Of a stretch of DNA of 64,000 nt, positions 46,152-54,913 are shown in pieces. Each line of letters opens with the position of its first letter. Position 1 is the stretch's first letter. The DNA is taken from NCBI GenBank assembly GCA_024742415.1, contig JANSYN010000006.1, forward strand, positions 124,001 through 188,000. Reading direction: 5' to 3'. The stretch comes from Gammaproteobacteria bacterium (GTDB lineage: Bacteria > Pseudomonadota > Gammaproteobacteria > Pseudomonadales > Halieaceae). The notes under the pieces are model-generated. The model made no database searches. It worked only from the letters and a program-made list of their open reading frames with translations, and was not told the origin of the DNA. Both the position numbers and the translations under genes were made by a program.

Positions 46152-47408
46152 ATGATCGCATGGTCAGAACAACAACTGATGATCAGGACAATGATGCGCG
46201 ATTTCGTCGAGAAAGAGATCGTACCGATCATCGACGACCTCGAATACAACGGTGTGCCACCCTACGACGTACTACGCAAACTGTTCACCACCTTCGGCAT
46301 GGACGAACTCGCCGGCAGCAACTTTGACAAGCAAATAGCCCGCGAAGAATCCCGGGCGTCAGGTGCAAGCGCTGAAGACAGCAACACGGAAAAACCGGCC
46401 ACTGGCACTGCCACTGAAGAAGCCATGGATGCCGTCGCTATGGGGCTGATACCCATTATCGAAATCAGCCGCCACTGCCAGGGTCTGATCACCGCCATGG
46501 GCGTGTCCGTTGGACTGACCGCGGGTGCGATCATGTCCAAGGGCTCACTGGCGCAGAAGAAAAAGTACGCGCGCGACCTGCTAACGCTGAACAAGGTCGG
46601 CGCATGGGCAATTACCGAGCCCAACTCCGGCTCGGATGCCTTTGGCGCCATGAAAGCCACGGCGCGGCGCGATGGCAAGGGGGGCTACATTCTCAACGGC
46701 AATAAAACCTTCATCACCAACGGCCCCTTCGCTGACACCATCGTATTTATCTGTCGGCTGGAAGAAGACGGCGTGGAGGCGCGCGACAGAAAAATCGTGT
46801 CATTCATTCTCGACAGCGGCATGGAAGGGCTGGAGCAAAGTGCGCCCTTCAAGAAAATGGGGATCGGCTCATCACCGACCGGCGAGCTGTTCCTGTCGGA
46901 CGTTCACGCCGGCCCTGAGCGCCTGATGGGCGAGTCCGAGGACGGCTACGGACGCTCTGGTGCCAAGACCACTTTCAGCGCCGAACGCTCCGGCGTTGCC
47001 TGTATGGCGCTGGGGCTGGTGGAGCGTGCCCTCGAGCTAAGCCTTGAGTACGCGCAAACTCGCGTACAGTTCGGTGAGCCTATTGGCAACTATCAGTTGA
47101 TACAGCTGAAACTGGCAAAGATGGAAGTGGCGCGCCTGAACCTGGAAAACCTCGTCTTTCGCTTTATCGAAACGCGCGCCGCCGGCAAGGACTTCTCGCT
47201 GTCTGAAGCCTCCGCGATGAAACTCTACGCGGCACAATCGGCGATGGAAGTCGCCACCGAGGCAGTACAGATTTTCGGCGGCGCCGGGTATATGCGTGCA
47301 ACGCGTGTCGAGCAGTTGATGCGCGATGCCAAGATCCTGCAGATCTATGCCGGCACCGACGAAATGCAGATCGTCGCTATTGCCAGGGATCTACTGGCGA
47401 ACGCTTGA
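46152..47408 (+). CDS. Acyl-CoA dehydrogenase
   Basis: This 418-residue flavoprotein shows the family motifs: GAWAITEPNSGSDAFGAMKATA, GNKTFITNGPFADTIV, ERSGVACMALGLVERALELSLEYAQTR, QIFGGAGYMRATRVEQLMRDAKILQIYAGTDE. It introduces a double bond into acyl-CoA, the first step of beta-oxidation. An acidic, Ala/Thr/Glu-rich insertion (about residues 62-105, SRASGASAEDSNTEKPATGTA) replaces the usual substrate-binding lead-in, which is unusual. The 282-base region upstream contains no recognised gene. Confidence 0.9.
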   Translation: MIAWSEQQLMIRTMMRDFVEKEIVPIIDDLEYNGVPPYDVLRKLFTTFGMDELAGSNFDKQIAREESRASGASAEDSNTEKPATGTATEEAMDAVAMGLIPIIEISRHCQGLITAMGVSVGLTAGAIMSKGSLAQKKKYARDLLTLNKVGAWAITEPNSGSDAFGAMKATARRDGKGGYILNGNKTFITNGPFADTIVFICRLEEDGVEARDRKIVSFILDSGMEGLEQSAPFKKMGIGSSPTGELFLSDVHAGPERLMGESEDGYGRSGAKTTFSAERSGVACMALGLVERALELSLEYAQTRVQFGEPIGNYQLIQLKLAKMEVARLNLENLVFRFIETRAAGKDFSLSEASAMKLYAAQSAMEVATEAVQIFGGAGYMRATRVEQLMRDAKILQIYAGTDEMQIVAIARDLLANA

Positions 47409-47468
47409 CGCACAGAGTGATCGGCAAGCTGGCACTTTCAGCAACCACCCCAAAGAAGGAGCGATACC

Positions 47469-48149
47469 ATGGCCAAACGACTACTCACCCTGCTTGCAGG
47501 CTGCATACTGGTCGGCGCCTGCCAGGGCACACCGGAAGTACAAACGGGTGAAGACGCCGAGGTTATCGGCAACAACCTGCACCGGGTAGACAACTCGCGT
47601 GCCGCGAAATCCTATGTTAATCCGGACGTCGACTTCAGCCAGTACAACCAGGTGCTACTGCCACCGCTGGTGCTCAACGACGTCACCATTATCCAGCCGA
47701 CGCGCAGCAACGGCCGACCAGGTAACACACGCTGGGAACTGACCGAAGACGACAAGGCCATGTTGCAGGAAGCCTTTCGCAAGGCGATGACGCAAAAAAT
47801 TGGCGAAAACGGCGGTTACGCTGTGGTCACCTCGCCCGGACGCGGTGTGATCGCAGTGATTGCCAAACTGCTCACCCTGGCACCCAGCGCTGCCAAGGAC
47901 GATATGAGCAGCCGCGCGACAGGGCGCTCACGGGTGTTCACAGAGGGCGCTGGAACGGCGACCATCGAAATTGCCTTCGTCGATGCGCAATCCGGCGAGG
48001 TCCTGGCCGTTGCGGTAGATGGTAAGTCTGGTCAATCCACCTGGGGCATTAATAACAGCGTCACCAACCGGGCTGACATACAGCGCATGTTCAACGCCTG
48101 GGCGGCGCAGATACGCAGCAGCCTCGATAATCTTCGTGCACGGCAATGA
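47469..48149 (+). CDS. DUF3313-like lipoprotein
   Basis: This 226-residue protein has a lipoprotein signal (LVGAC, Cys near residue 18). Its body has the DFSQYNQVLLPPLVL and GEVLAVAVDGKSG pattern of DUF3313 lipoproteins, a proteobacterial family with no known role. AAGGAG lies 8 bases before the ATG. It follows the acyl-CoA dehydrogenase by 60 bases and may share its transcript. Confidence 0.75.
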   Translation: MAKRLLTLLAGCILVGACQGTPEVQTGEDAEVIGNNLHRVDNSRAAKSYVNPDVDFSQYNQVLLPPLVLNDVTIIQPTRSNGRPGNTRWELTEDDKAMLQEAFRKAMTQKIGENGGYAVVTSPGRGVIAVIAKLLTLAPSAAKDDMSSRATGRSRVFTEGAGTATIEIAFVDAQSGEVLAVAVDGKSGQSTWGINNSVTNRADIQRMFNAWAAQIRSSLDNLRARQ

Positions 48150-48154
48150 GTTCG

Positions 48155-48174
48155 GGCCGGGCTGACGCCCGGCC
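48155..48174. terminator. Perfect hairpin between convergent genes
   Basis: GGCCGGGC and GCCCGGCC form an 8-bp stem with TGAC loop, 6 bases after the DUF3313-like stop and 33 before the SDR stop. No T-run follows on either side, so terminator function is likely but not certain. Confidence 0.55.
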
Positions 48175-48206
48175 AGTCATCGGTTACCGCTTGTTTCGCC
48201 GCGCAA

Positions 48207-48971
48207 TCAGAGACCGAAACTCACCCCGCCATTGACGCGCCAGACCTGGCCATTGACCCATTCGCCGTCGTCCGAAAACAGGAAGGCAACCGCACCGGCG
48301 ATATCTTCGGCCGCACCGTGGCGCGTACTGCGTGCCCCCTTGAGCATCCAGTCTTTCATTTCCTGCGGCATATTGGCATCCAGTTGTTCAGTGAGCACAA
48401 AACCCGGCGAGACCACATTGCAACGAATGCCCTGGGTACCCCACTTGGACGCAATGTGCCGACACAGCGAATTCACGGCGGCCTTTGAGGCCGCGTAGGC
48501 GGGTCTTTCGGGCTCACCCACCGCGTGCGCATCCGACGAGGTGAGCACGATGGCGCCGCTGCTTGCCGCCAGCATGTGCGGCAGCGCTGCCTTGATCAGC
48601 AGCGCCGTTCCCACCACATTAACGCGCAGGGTGTCGTCCCAGATCTGCGCCGAGTTTTGCAGCACGTCAGCGTCCTGCATGATGACGCCAAGATTGGCGA
48701 CGTTGGCGAACAAGCCGTGCAGCCCGTCGAAGTGCTGCGCTGCCTGCTCAACCAGCGCGTTGATAGACACTTCACTGGCCTGGTCGTAGTGCCAGGCCAC
48801 CACATCGGCCCCTCCTGCCACAAGCTCCGCAGCCAGTTCGAGCGCGCCACTGTGATTGAGATCGCCAATGCCCACACGCGCACCGTGCTCAGCAAGGCGC
48901 CTCACCGTTGCGGCGCCAATACCGGTGGCACCGCCACAAACAAGCACACTCTTGCCCTGAAAATTCTTCAC
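48207..48971 (-). CDS. Short-chain dehydrogenase/reductase
   Basis: This 254-residue oxidoreductase has the nucleotide-binding motif GGATGIGAA near residue 13, an NVVGTALLIKAALP helix, the catalytic Ser in VLTSSDA, and the YxxxK pair in AYAASKAAV near 155. The family oxidises or reduces alcohols, steroids and sugars. A strand-end GIGDLNHSG with Asp after the second strand suggests NAD(H) rather than NADP(H). Its substrate cannot be deduced. Confidence 0.88.
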   Translation of the reverse strand: MKNFQGKSVLVCGGATGIGAATVRRLAEHGARVGIGDLNHSGALELAAELVAGGADVVAWHYDQASEVSINALVEQAAQHFDGLHGLFANVANLGVIMQDADVLQNSAQIWDDTLRVNVVGTALLIKAALPHMLAASSGAIVLTSSDAHAVGEPERPAYAASKAAVNSLCRHIASKWGTQGIRCNVVSPGFVLTEQLDANMPQEMKDWMLKGARSTRHGAAEDIAGAVAFLFSDDGEWVNGQVWRVNGGVSFGL

Positions 48972-49093
48972 GCTGCTACTCCAACCGCTGTTTTGTTATG
49001 CTGCGAGTGGAGCAAAGAACGTATAAAAAATCCACCGCCTGCGACAGAAGCATCGCGCCAGGCCAACATACCAACCGCAAGGATCATTACGCA

Positions 49094-50566
49094 ATGCCGC
49101 TACTTCGTTCTATCTTGCGCAGCATTACCGCACTCCTGCGCACGCTGTTTTTACTCGTCATCGTCGTAGCGATACTGGTCGCGGTGCGCGCCTGCGCTCC
49201 TGAGCAGGTCGATGACAGCGAACGCGTTGCCGCCAAGCGGGATTACCTCGCCCGAATCCAGACGCTTGCCCCGGGTATCGTCCATCGACCCAATATTGTT
49301 TTTGTGCTCTACGATGACCTGGGCTATGGCGATCTTGGCTATGGCGCGCGTGATTCGCGCATGATCGCCACCCCAAGCATTGATGCACTGGCCAGCGATG
49401 GCGTTGTGCTCAGCGATTTTCATTCGCCTGCCCCGGTCTGCACCCCGGCGCGGGCGGGCTACCTCACAGGCCGCCTGGCACCGCGTGCAGGTTTACCCAA
49501 TGTGGTTTTCCCCACGGGCAGTCGCAAGGAATTTTTCTTCCATACACTGTCCGGCGGCGGCAACAAGCGCCTGCCTGCCGAAGAAATTACGCTGGCTGAC
49601 TTGCTCAGGGCTGCCGGCTACGCCACGGGCATGGTCGGCAAGTGGCACCTGGGAGATCGCAGCCCGTCGCTGCCCAACGACATGGGCTTTGACAGCTACT
49701 ATGGCGCGCTCTACAGCAACGACATGGAGCCCTTCGCTTTTTACAGGAACCGCGAAATCGCAGTGCCCGCTCCCGTCGACCAGACCCTGATGACACAGCG
49801 CTACACCGAGGCTGCCGTCACTTTCATTCGCGAGCAGGCAGGCCAGCCTTTCTTTCTCTACTTTGCGCACAACTTCCCGCATGACCCGCTGTCTGTGCGC
49901 GCTGAGCGCAGCGGGCGTTCAGCAGCCGGGTTGTTTGGCGATGTTATCGAAGAGATCGACGAGTCCATTGGTACCCTGGTCGAGACGCTGCGCGAGACCG
50001 GCCAGTTAGAAAACACCCTGTTTATCATCACATCCGACAACGGCCCGTGGTACCTCGGCGACGCGGGTAACCAGCGCGGACGCAAGGGCAACACCTTTGA
50101 GGGCGGAACGCGGGTGCCGTTTATCGCACATTGGCCACAGCGCATCGCCGCCGGCCGCACAGAACACGCCATGGCCATGGGCACTGACCTTTTACCCACC
50201 GTACTTGAGCTGCTGGAGTTACCGCCACCGGATGACCGTATACTCGATGGCAAAAGTATTCTGTCGGTGCTGACGGTGGGTGGGGCAACGCCGCATGACT
50301 ATCTCTACTACTACGATGGCCAGACGTTGTTCGCCGCACGCGACCAGCGTTTCAAGTATCGCGGCGCAGCCGGTGTGTTCTACAGCACAGACCAGATGCC
50401 GTTTGGTGCGGCAGTGCCACAAAAGGAATGGTTGTTTGATCTTGCCGGCGATGCGCGCGAGTCTTACGACACCTCCACACGCTACCCACAGGATCTGCAG
50501 CGCCTGCGCGCCGCCTTCGAAGCCAAACGCGCCTCGATGGCAGACAACCCGCGCGGCTGGAAGTAG
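49094..50566 (+). CDS. Arylsulfatase A-type sulfatase
   Basis: This 490-residue protein has an N-terminal membrane anchor (TLFLLVIVVAILVAV) and a classical sulfatase domain. The metal Asp pair (Asp74, Asp75) lies in LYDDLGYGD, and the formylglycine motif CTPARAGYLTG has Cys116. AVGKWHLG-like VGKWHLGD and ITSDNGPWYLG are further sulfatase landmarks. It removes sulfate esters outside the cytoplasm. The ATG at 49094 has AAGGA in front; the frame opens at 48908. The activating enzyme is not in this window. It converges on the SRPBCC gene within 19 bases. Confidence 0.9.
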   Translation: MPLLRSILRSITALLRTLFLLVIVVAILVAVRACAPEQVDDSERVAAKRDYLARIQTLAPGIVHRPNIVFVLYDDLGYGDLGYGARDSRMIATPSIDALASDGVVLSDFHSPAPVCTPARAGYLTGRLAPRAGLPNVVFPTGSRKEFFFHTLSGGGNKRLPAEEITLADLLRAAGYATGMVGKWHLGDRSPSLPNDMGFDSYYGALYSNDMEPFAFYRNREIAVPAPVDQTLMTQRYTEAAVTFIREQAGQPFFLYFAHNFPHDPLSVRAERSGRSAAGLFGDVIEEIDESIGTLVETLRETGQLENTLFIITSDNGPWYLGDAGNQRGRKGNTFEGGTRVPFIAHWPQRIAAGRTEHAMAMGTDLLPTVLELLELPPPDDRILDGKSILSVLTVGGATPHDYLYYYDGQTLFAARDQRFKYRGAAGVFYSTDQMPFGAAVPQKEWLFDLAGDARESYDTSTRYPQDLQRLRAAFEAKRASMADNPRGWK

Positions 50567-50585
50567 CCGCGCAAGCAATGATGGG

Positions 50586-51104
50586 TCAGGCTGGCTTGGC
50601 GCTGCGCGCGGCGTAATCTTCGGTGTACTGGCGGAACTTGCGAAACATGCGGCGATTGAACCAGCGCATCACCGGGAGCGTGAGAAACATAATGCGGTTG
50701 GAAAAGCCGCGTGTTTCCATCGCCATGTGCCATTGGACTTTACAGGTGCCGTCACCGAGATCTTCAACGCGATAGTCTTCGAGGAATTTTTCGGTGGCGT
50801 CCTTGCTTGCACCCAAAAAGGTAAAGGCCATGCGCTTGCCCGGCTCCCAGGCAATGAACTCCTCATAGCCAATCAAACCGCCCATCATGTGCACACTGCG
50901 GGTGGTGCCTACGCCATAGGGTTTGGGCGAGGTCCACTCAACCTTTTCAATCGGCATTGCCCAGACCGTCCACGCGTGGGCGTCTTCAAATACCTCGAAA
51001 ATCTGTTCGGGCGTGGCACGCACGATTTCCTCGGCGACAAACACGTTGCTGGTCTGCTCCAGAAACTCCAGTCCTACCGGCGTACATTCGAAATAGTCAG
51101 TCAT
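50586..51104 (-). CDS. SRPBCC-family (polyketide-cyclase-like) protein
   Basis: This 172-residue protein shows the START/SRPBCC pattern: FVAEEIVRATPEQIFEVFEDAHAW at the start, PYGVGTTRSVHM and YEEFIAWEPGKRMAFTF in the middle, and a long C-terminal helix. These proteins bind hydrophobic ligands and may act as cyclases or lipid carriers. No catalytic residues can be named. It lies 31 bases after the DUF3581-like gene on the same strand. Confidence 0.8.
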   Translation of the reverse strand: MTDYFECTPVGLEFLEQTSNVFVAEEIVRATPEQIFEVFEDAHAWTVWAMPIEKVEWTSPKPYGVGTTRSVHMMGGLIGYEEFIAWEPGKRMAFTFLGASKDATEKFLEDYRVEDLGDGTCKVQWHMAMETRGFSNRIMFLTLPVMRWFNRRMFRKFRQYTEDYAARSAKPA

Positions 51105-51135
51105 GCTCTGCCCTCACGGAATAGGGTAATACGGT

Positions 51136-51843
51136 TTACTTCCCGGGATACGCCGCCTTGCGCGCATTGAAGTCGGCTACGGCCGCTGCCATCGCTTGCG
51201 CATCGTACGGGCGCAGGCCGCTCAGCAACATGCGCTTGCAGCCACGGCCGACAACTTCGCCGCTATCGGTGAGCTGAAAGCCCAGCCTGGCCGCACCGCG
51301 CTTGCCATCAACCACCAACTCGTTGTGATCACTTTCGAGCATGGGCGCTGCGATGTCCAGCCTGTCCAGGTCAATGGTCATGCTCTGGTAAATCACCATT
51401 GGCCGGGTGGGATGGATCATGACCTGCTGCTGTTCCATCAATGGCTGGAGGATATGGGGGAATGTGTGCCCGGAAAACTCCACATAGCTGCGCGTGAGGT
51501 TCTGGATCAATGCCTCGGCAACAGAGCATTCACCGCTGCGCTTTACCTTGAGGTAGTCGCGGCCCTGCGCATCGAGCAGCGCAAACTCATCTGCCGGCGG
51601 CGGCAGCAAAAGTTCAACCCCATCGACCACCATACCGGAAAACACAAACTCCATATGCTGGCTGACACCATAGCGGGCCAGCACAATGGCGAACAGCAAA
51701 TCGCCGGGAATACAGAATCGTTTGGCATCGGCATCATGCAGGGGGTTGAAATCACCCGCCAGCGACTTGGCGAACGCACTGCCCTGCTCACGCGTAAACG
51801 ACAGCGTGTTGTCATTCTGGGAAAAATACTTTTCGATCAACAT
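51136..51843 (-). CDS. DUF3581-like protein
   Basis: This 235-residue protein starts MLIEKYFSQNDNTLSFTREQ and contains FAKSLAGDFNPLHDADAKRF, a pattern I recall from the gammaproteobacterial DUF3581 family; the DFNPLH motif also recalls MaoC-like hotdog hydratases. A role in acyl-CoA handling is possible. ATG 51843 matches that family start; the frame opens at 51927 without a better site. It is followed by the SRPBCC gene. Confidence 0.75.
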   Translation of the reverse strand: MLIEKYFSQNDNTLSFTREQGSAFAKSLAGDFNPLHDADAKRFCIPGDLLFAIVLARYGVSQHMEFVFSGMVVDGVELLLPPPADEFALLDAQGRDYLKVKRSGECSVAEALIQNLTRSYVEFSGHTFPHILQPLMEQQQVMIHPTRPMVIYQSMTIDLDRLDIAAPMLESDHNELVVDGKRGAARLGFQLTDSGEVVGRGCKRMLLSGLRPYDAQAMAAAVADFNARKAAYPGK

Positions 51844-52019
51844 ACTGGTGATTTCTGGATCCCTTGATGCGCCCGTGCGCAGGGGCCCGCGGTGGGCCGG
51901 TTCGCCGTGCGCGTGTTCATCATTCACTTTTTATGTGCCAACGCCGCTGGCCGCTCCCGGAGCACAATGCACGGACTGCCCAAGCCGCGACCGACCGTGC
52001 GCAGTGTAACAGGAGTCAC

Positions 52020-52754
52020 TTAGCAACGCTGCAAATGACTGGCGGCGAGTGGCGCCGGCAGTGGCGCGCGCACGCCCGGCCATGTTGCGCTTTGCCCCAC
52101 CTGCGCCTCGCGAAACAGGCTGACGCGCGGCGCCACATCGGGTGCACCGAGCCAGCACAGGGCCAGACGGTACGCGGACAGGGGCTCGTAGAGTGCGTAA
52201 TGCGCGGTATCGGGGTGCGCCGTGTCAGGGTGCGAGCCCTCACAGGCGCGCAGCGTCCAGGCCGGTGCCTGCTGGCCGCTCGGGACAAAGCTGAAGCAGC
52301 GCCTGGATAACTGCGGAGGCAGCGCCTCGCCACGCGCTTTGACCGCGGCCTCTTTCAACACCCACAAGTCATAGAAGCGCCCTGCGCGCTGCTCGACCGG
52401 CAGACCTTGCAGGGCCTGAACCTCCCGCGGGCTGAAAAAGCGCCGTGCCAGCTTCATTTCGTCCTGTCGCGTCACCGTGGTTTGCAGATCGACGCCCAGC
52501 GGGGCACTGGCCGCCACCGCCAGCACGCGCCAGTCTCCGCTGTGGCTGAGATTAAACTGCAGCGCCGGGCGTGCTGGCGTCGTCCGGCATAACGCCGGCT
52601 TGCCGTGCGCACCGCGCTCAAACGCGATTGACTGTGCGCCGCCCGCCCCGTAGCGTCCCAGTACACGGCGCTTGTACTGATCAGAATCCAGTGCGCTGTC
52701 GTGCCTGGCCAGCCACAGGTGCACATCCTGCTGTTCAAGGGTTATCTGTTCCAA
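52020..52754 (-). CDS. 4'-phosphopantetheinyl transferase (Sfp type)
   Basis: This 244-residue enzyme has FNLSHSGDW, the metal-binding GVDLQ (usual GVDIE) and FYDLWVLKEAAVKARG motifs of Sfp transferases. It attaches phosphopantetheine from CoA to carrier proteins, either a fatty-acid ACP or secondary-metabolite carriers. An exact small repeat HPDTAHPDTAH lies near residue 180. No polyketide or peptide synthase gene is in the window, so its target is elsewhere. Confidence 0.88.
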   Translation of the reverse strand: MEQITLEQQDVHLWLARHDSALDSDQYKRRVLGRYGAGGAQSIAFERGAHGKPALCRTTPARPALQFNLSHSGDWRVLAVAASAPLGVDLQTTVTRQDEMKLARRFFSPREVQALQGLPVEQRAGRFYDLWVLKEAAVKARGEALPPQLSRRCFSFVPSGQQAPAWTLRACEGSHPDTAHPDTAHYALYEPLSAYRLALCWLGAPDVAPRVSLFREAQVGQSATWPGVRAPLPAPLAASHLQRC

Positions 52755-53097
52755 TGCGTGAATCTGCCTGCCTGTTTACGGTAAAAGTACCGAAATACCA
52801 CCAGAGCTTACGCTTGCCAATGTCACTGCTACGCTTGAGCATAGACTTCGCCGCCCTTGCCGCGCATCAACGAAAACGGCGCGACCCCAGTGTTTACGCG
52901 GCTTTGGCGCAAGGTAGCACGGCCAGCGTGCCGTTCTTTATTGAATTTTCACATCGTGGGATTTTTTGCAGCCGGCCAGTGTCTGTACAGGTACCGGCCC
53001 GTGATACGTGCCGAAAATGTTAGACTACCTGCACCAGAGGTCGCCAGCAAAAACAGTCACTGCCTCAACGCCAACCCTCAAAACGGTTTTTATTTCG
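52755..53097. other. Divergent intergenic region, no gene seen
   Basis: The 343 bases between the phosphopantetheinyl transferase and the exported protein carry promoters for both. Several open frames cross it but none looks coding. No palindrome or RNA structure stands out. Confidence 0.4.
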
Positions 53098-53961
53098 ATG
53101 ATCCATAAACGCCGCCAACAAAGCCTCAAGCACAGCCTGCTTTGTCTCGGGTTGCTTCTTGCCAGCACCGCTGCCCTTGCCGCCGACAATGCGGCGCTGT
53201 TGCCTTCATGGCAAACGCTGGAGTTTGAGGAAAAGGCCTTCTGGGCCGTGGCCAACTCACGACTGGAACTGCTGGTCGACAGTGAAGATGACAGCAACGG
53301 CATCTTCGTAATCAACAGCTCCGTGCCGGGTAATTCCGAGCAAATCACCATCAACCTGGACATCGAAACCGGACAACTGCTCACACGCGAGCGGCTCAGT
53401 CAGGGCAAGAAGGACCGCCGCTTCAAATCCTACGACTACCGGCCCGACATGGTCGTGCGTGAGCGCCGCGAACCCATGGCGCAGAGCAGCCCCCAACCGG
53501 ACAGCTGGGAAGTGACCAGCGAAACCAGAATCCGCTATCCCGAGATGGCCGCGCAGAGCGTGATCACGGATCCCTACCTGCTCGTACTGCTGGCCGGACG
53601 CCTGCAGGCACAGAGCTCGGGTGCTTCAATGGAGGTGATGGTCAACACAGACCAGAACTTTTATCGCGTGTCCCTCACCCGCGGCAATGGCATTCCCGTT
53701 GAAACCAACTATCAACGCGCCGACGGCACCATCGTAGCGCAGCTCGTTGACACCGTGGGCGTGGTGTTGCGCGCGGAGCCCGCCGGCACCCTGCTGGACC
53801 AGGAAGATTTCTCGTTCATGGGCCTGCAGGGTGACATCATCTTGTTGTACGACGAACAATCTGACTTGCCGCTGCAAATCCGCGGTGAGGCACCGCGCGT
53901 TGGATCCACAGAGATCAATCTCAAGTCGGTGGGGCTAAGGTCGCAAAACAGTGGAGGCTAA
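53098..53961 (+). CDS. Exported protein of unknown function
   Basis: This 287-residue protein has a signal peptide (basic n-region KRRQQSLK, hydrophobic LLCLGLLLASTAALA, cleavage near residue 31). The mature part alternates beta-strand-like segments with acidic turns, and the central FKSYDYRPDMVVRERRE is distinctive. No family is recognised. The frame opens at 53008, but ATG 53098 yields the signal peptide. Its end overlaps the lipid-kinase gene by 11 bases, so it belongs to that operon and may help lipid transport or envelope assembly. Confidence 0.7.
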   Translation: MIHKRRQQSLKHSLLCLGLLLASTAALAADNAALLPSWQTLEFEEKAFWAVANSRLELLVDSEDDSNGIFVINSSVPGNSEQITINLDIETGQLLTRERLSQGKKDRRFKSYDYRPDMVVRERREPMAQSSPQPDSWEVTSETRIRYPEMAAQSVITDPYLLVLLAGRLQAQSSGASMEVMVNTDQNFYRVSLTRGNGIPVETNYQRADGTIVAQLVDTVGVVLRAEPAGTLLDQEDFSFMGLQGDIILLYDEQSDLPLQIRGEAPRVGSTEINLKSVGLRSQNSGG

Positions 53962-54913
53962 CGCCGACACCGTCGGCATGATCAGCAATCCCGCAAGCGG
54001 TCATAACCGAAGCCAGTTCCAGGCGCTAAAGCAACGCATCGACCGCTGCACTCCCATCCACCACGTCATCACCGCAAGCGCACAGGACATCGACAGCGCC
54101 CTACAGACACTGGCGGCGAAGAACATCTCCGTATTGGCCATCAACGGGGGTGATGGCACCAGCTCCGCCATTCTCGGCCGCCTGCTGGAAACCAGGCCAT
54201 TTGCACAACTGCCGAAGATCGCGCTCCTGCCGGGCGGCACCGCGAACATGAACGCCGGTGACGTGGGCATCAAGGGGTCCTTGAAAAAAGCCGTCGAGGT
54301 CTTTTGCCACTGGGCCGAGCAGCCTGCATCGGGCAGCGCAACTACGCAGCAACGGCGCCTGCTACGCGTACAGCTCGCCGACGGCCAGGTACAGCACAGC
54401 ATGTTCCTGGGTGGCGGCGCCATCATTCACGGCACGGAGTACGCGCATCGGGAAATCCACTCGCGCGGATTACGTGACGACTTCAGCCTGATTCTGGGCA
54501 CTGTGCGCACCGTGTGGGGTGTGGTGCGCGACGATCCACAGTTCAACCGACATATCAGTATCGAACTGCGCCTGGACGACTCCGAAGTACAGCACTTCGA
54601 CACACTGATTCTCGCTGTGAGCACATTGCAGCGCCTGTCTTTTGGTATGCGCCCCTTCTGGAGCGACGCCGCCGGTGCTATTCGCCTGACGTTAATGGAA
54701 CAGGGTTGCAGCAAGTTCGGACGCACGTTCACGTCCATCATTCGCGGGCGACCGAACAACAATGCCAAGGCGTCAAGCGGCTATCACAGCCACAATGCCG
54801 ACCGCATCGAATTGACCCTGTCCGGCCCGCTGAACCTGGACGGCGAAATCCTGCAATGCGACGGCCGCGTGTGTATTACCGCCACGCAGCCGCTGGAGTT
54901 CCTGCAGCTATGA
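53951..54913 (+). CDS. Diacylglycerol/lipid kinase family protein
   Basis: This 320-residue protein has the DAGK catalytic fold: MISNPASGHNRSQF near residue 10, the nucleotide loop NGGDGTSSAIL near 65, and LPGGTANMNAGDVGI near 95. The DGD-type GGDGT motif coordinates ATP in DgkB/YegS-like kinases. It should phosphorylate diacylglycerol or a related lipid to phosphatidate. It starts with GTG at 53951 (AAGG 10 bases before) and shares ATGA with the next gene. The coupled neighbour could use its product. Confidence 0.85.
   Translation: MEANADTVGMISNPASGHNRSQFQALKQRIDRCTPIHHVITASAQDIDSALQTLAAKNISVLAINGGDGTSSAILGRLLETRPFAQLPKIALLPGGTANMNAGDVGIKGSLKKAVEVFCHWAEQPASGSATTQQRRLLRVQLADGQVQHSMFLGGGAIIHGTEYAHREIHSRGLRDDFSLILGTVRTVWGVVRDDPQFNRHISIELRLDDSEVQHFDTLILAVSTLQRLSFGMRPFWSDAAGAIRLTLMEQGCSKFGRTFTSIIRGRPNNNAKASSGYHSHNADRIELTLSGPLNLDGEILQCDGRVCITATQPLEFLQL

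Noticed and set aside
54514-54909. Upstream extension of the Tam41-like protein
   Set aside because: It overlaps the lipid kinase in another frame and has no coding character; the ATGA overlap is a better start.
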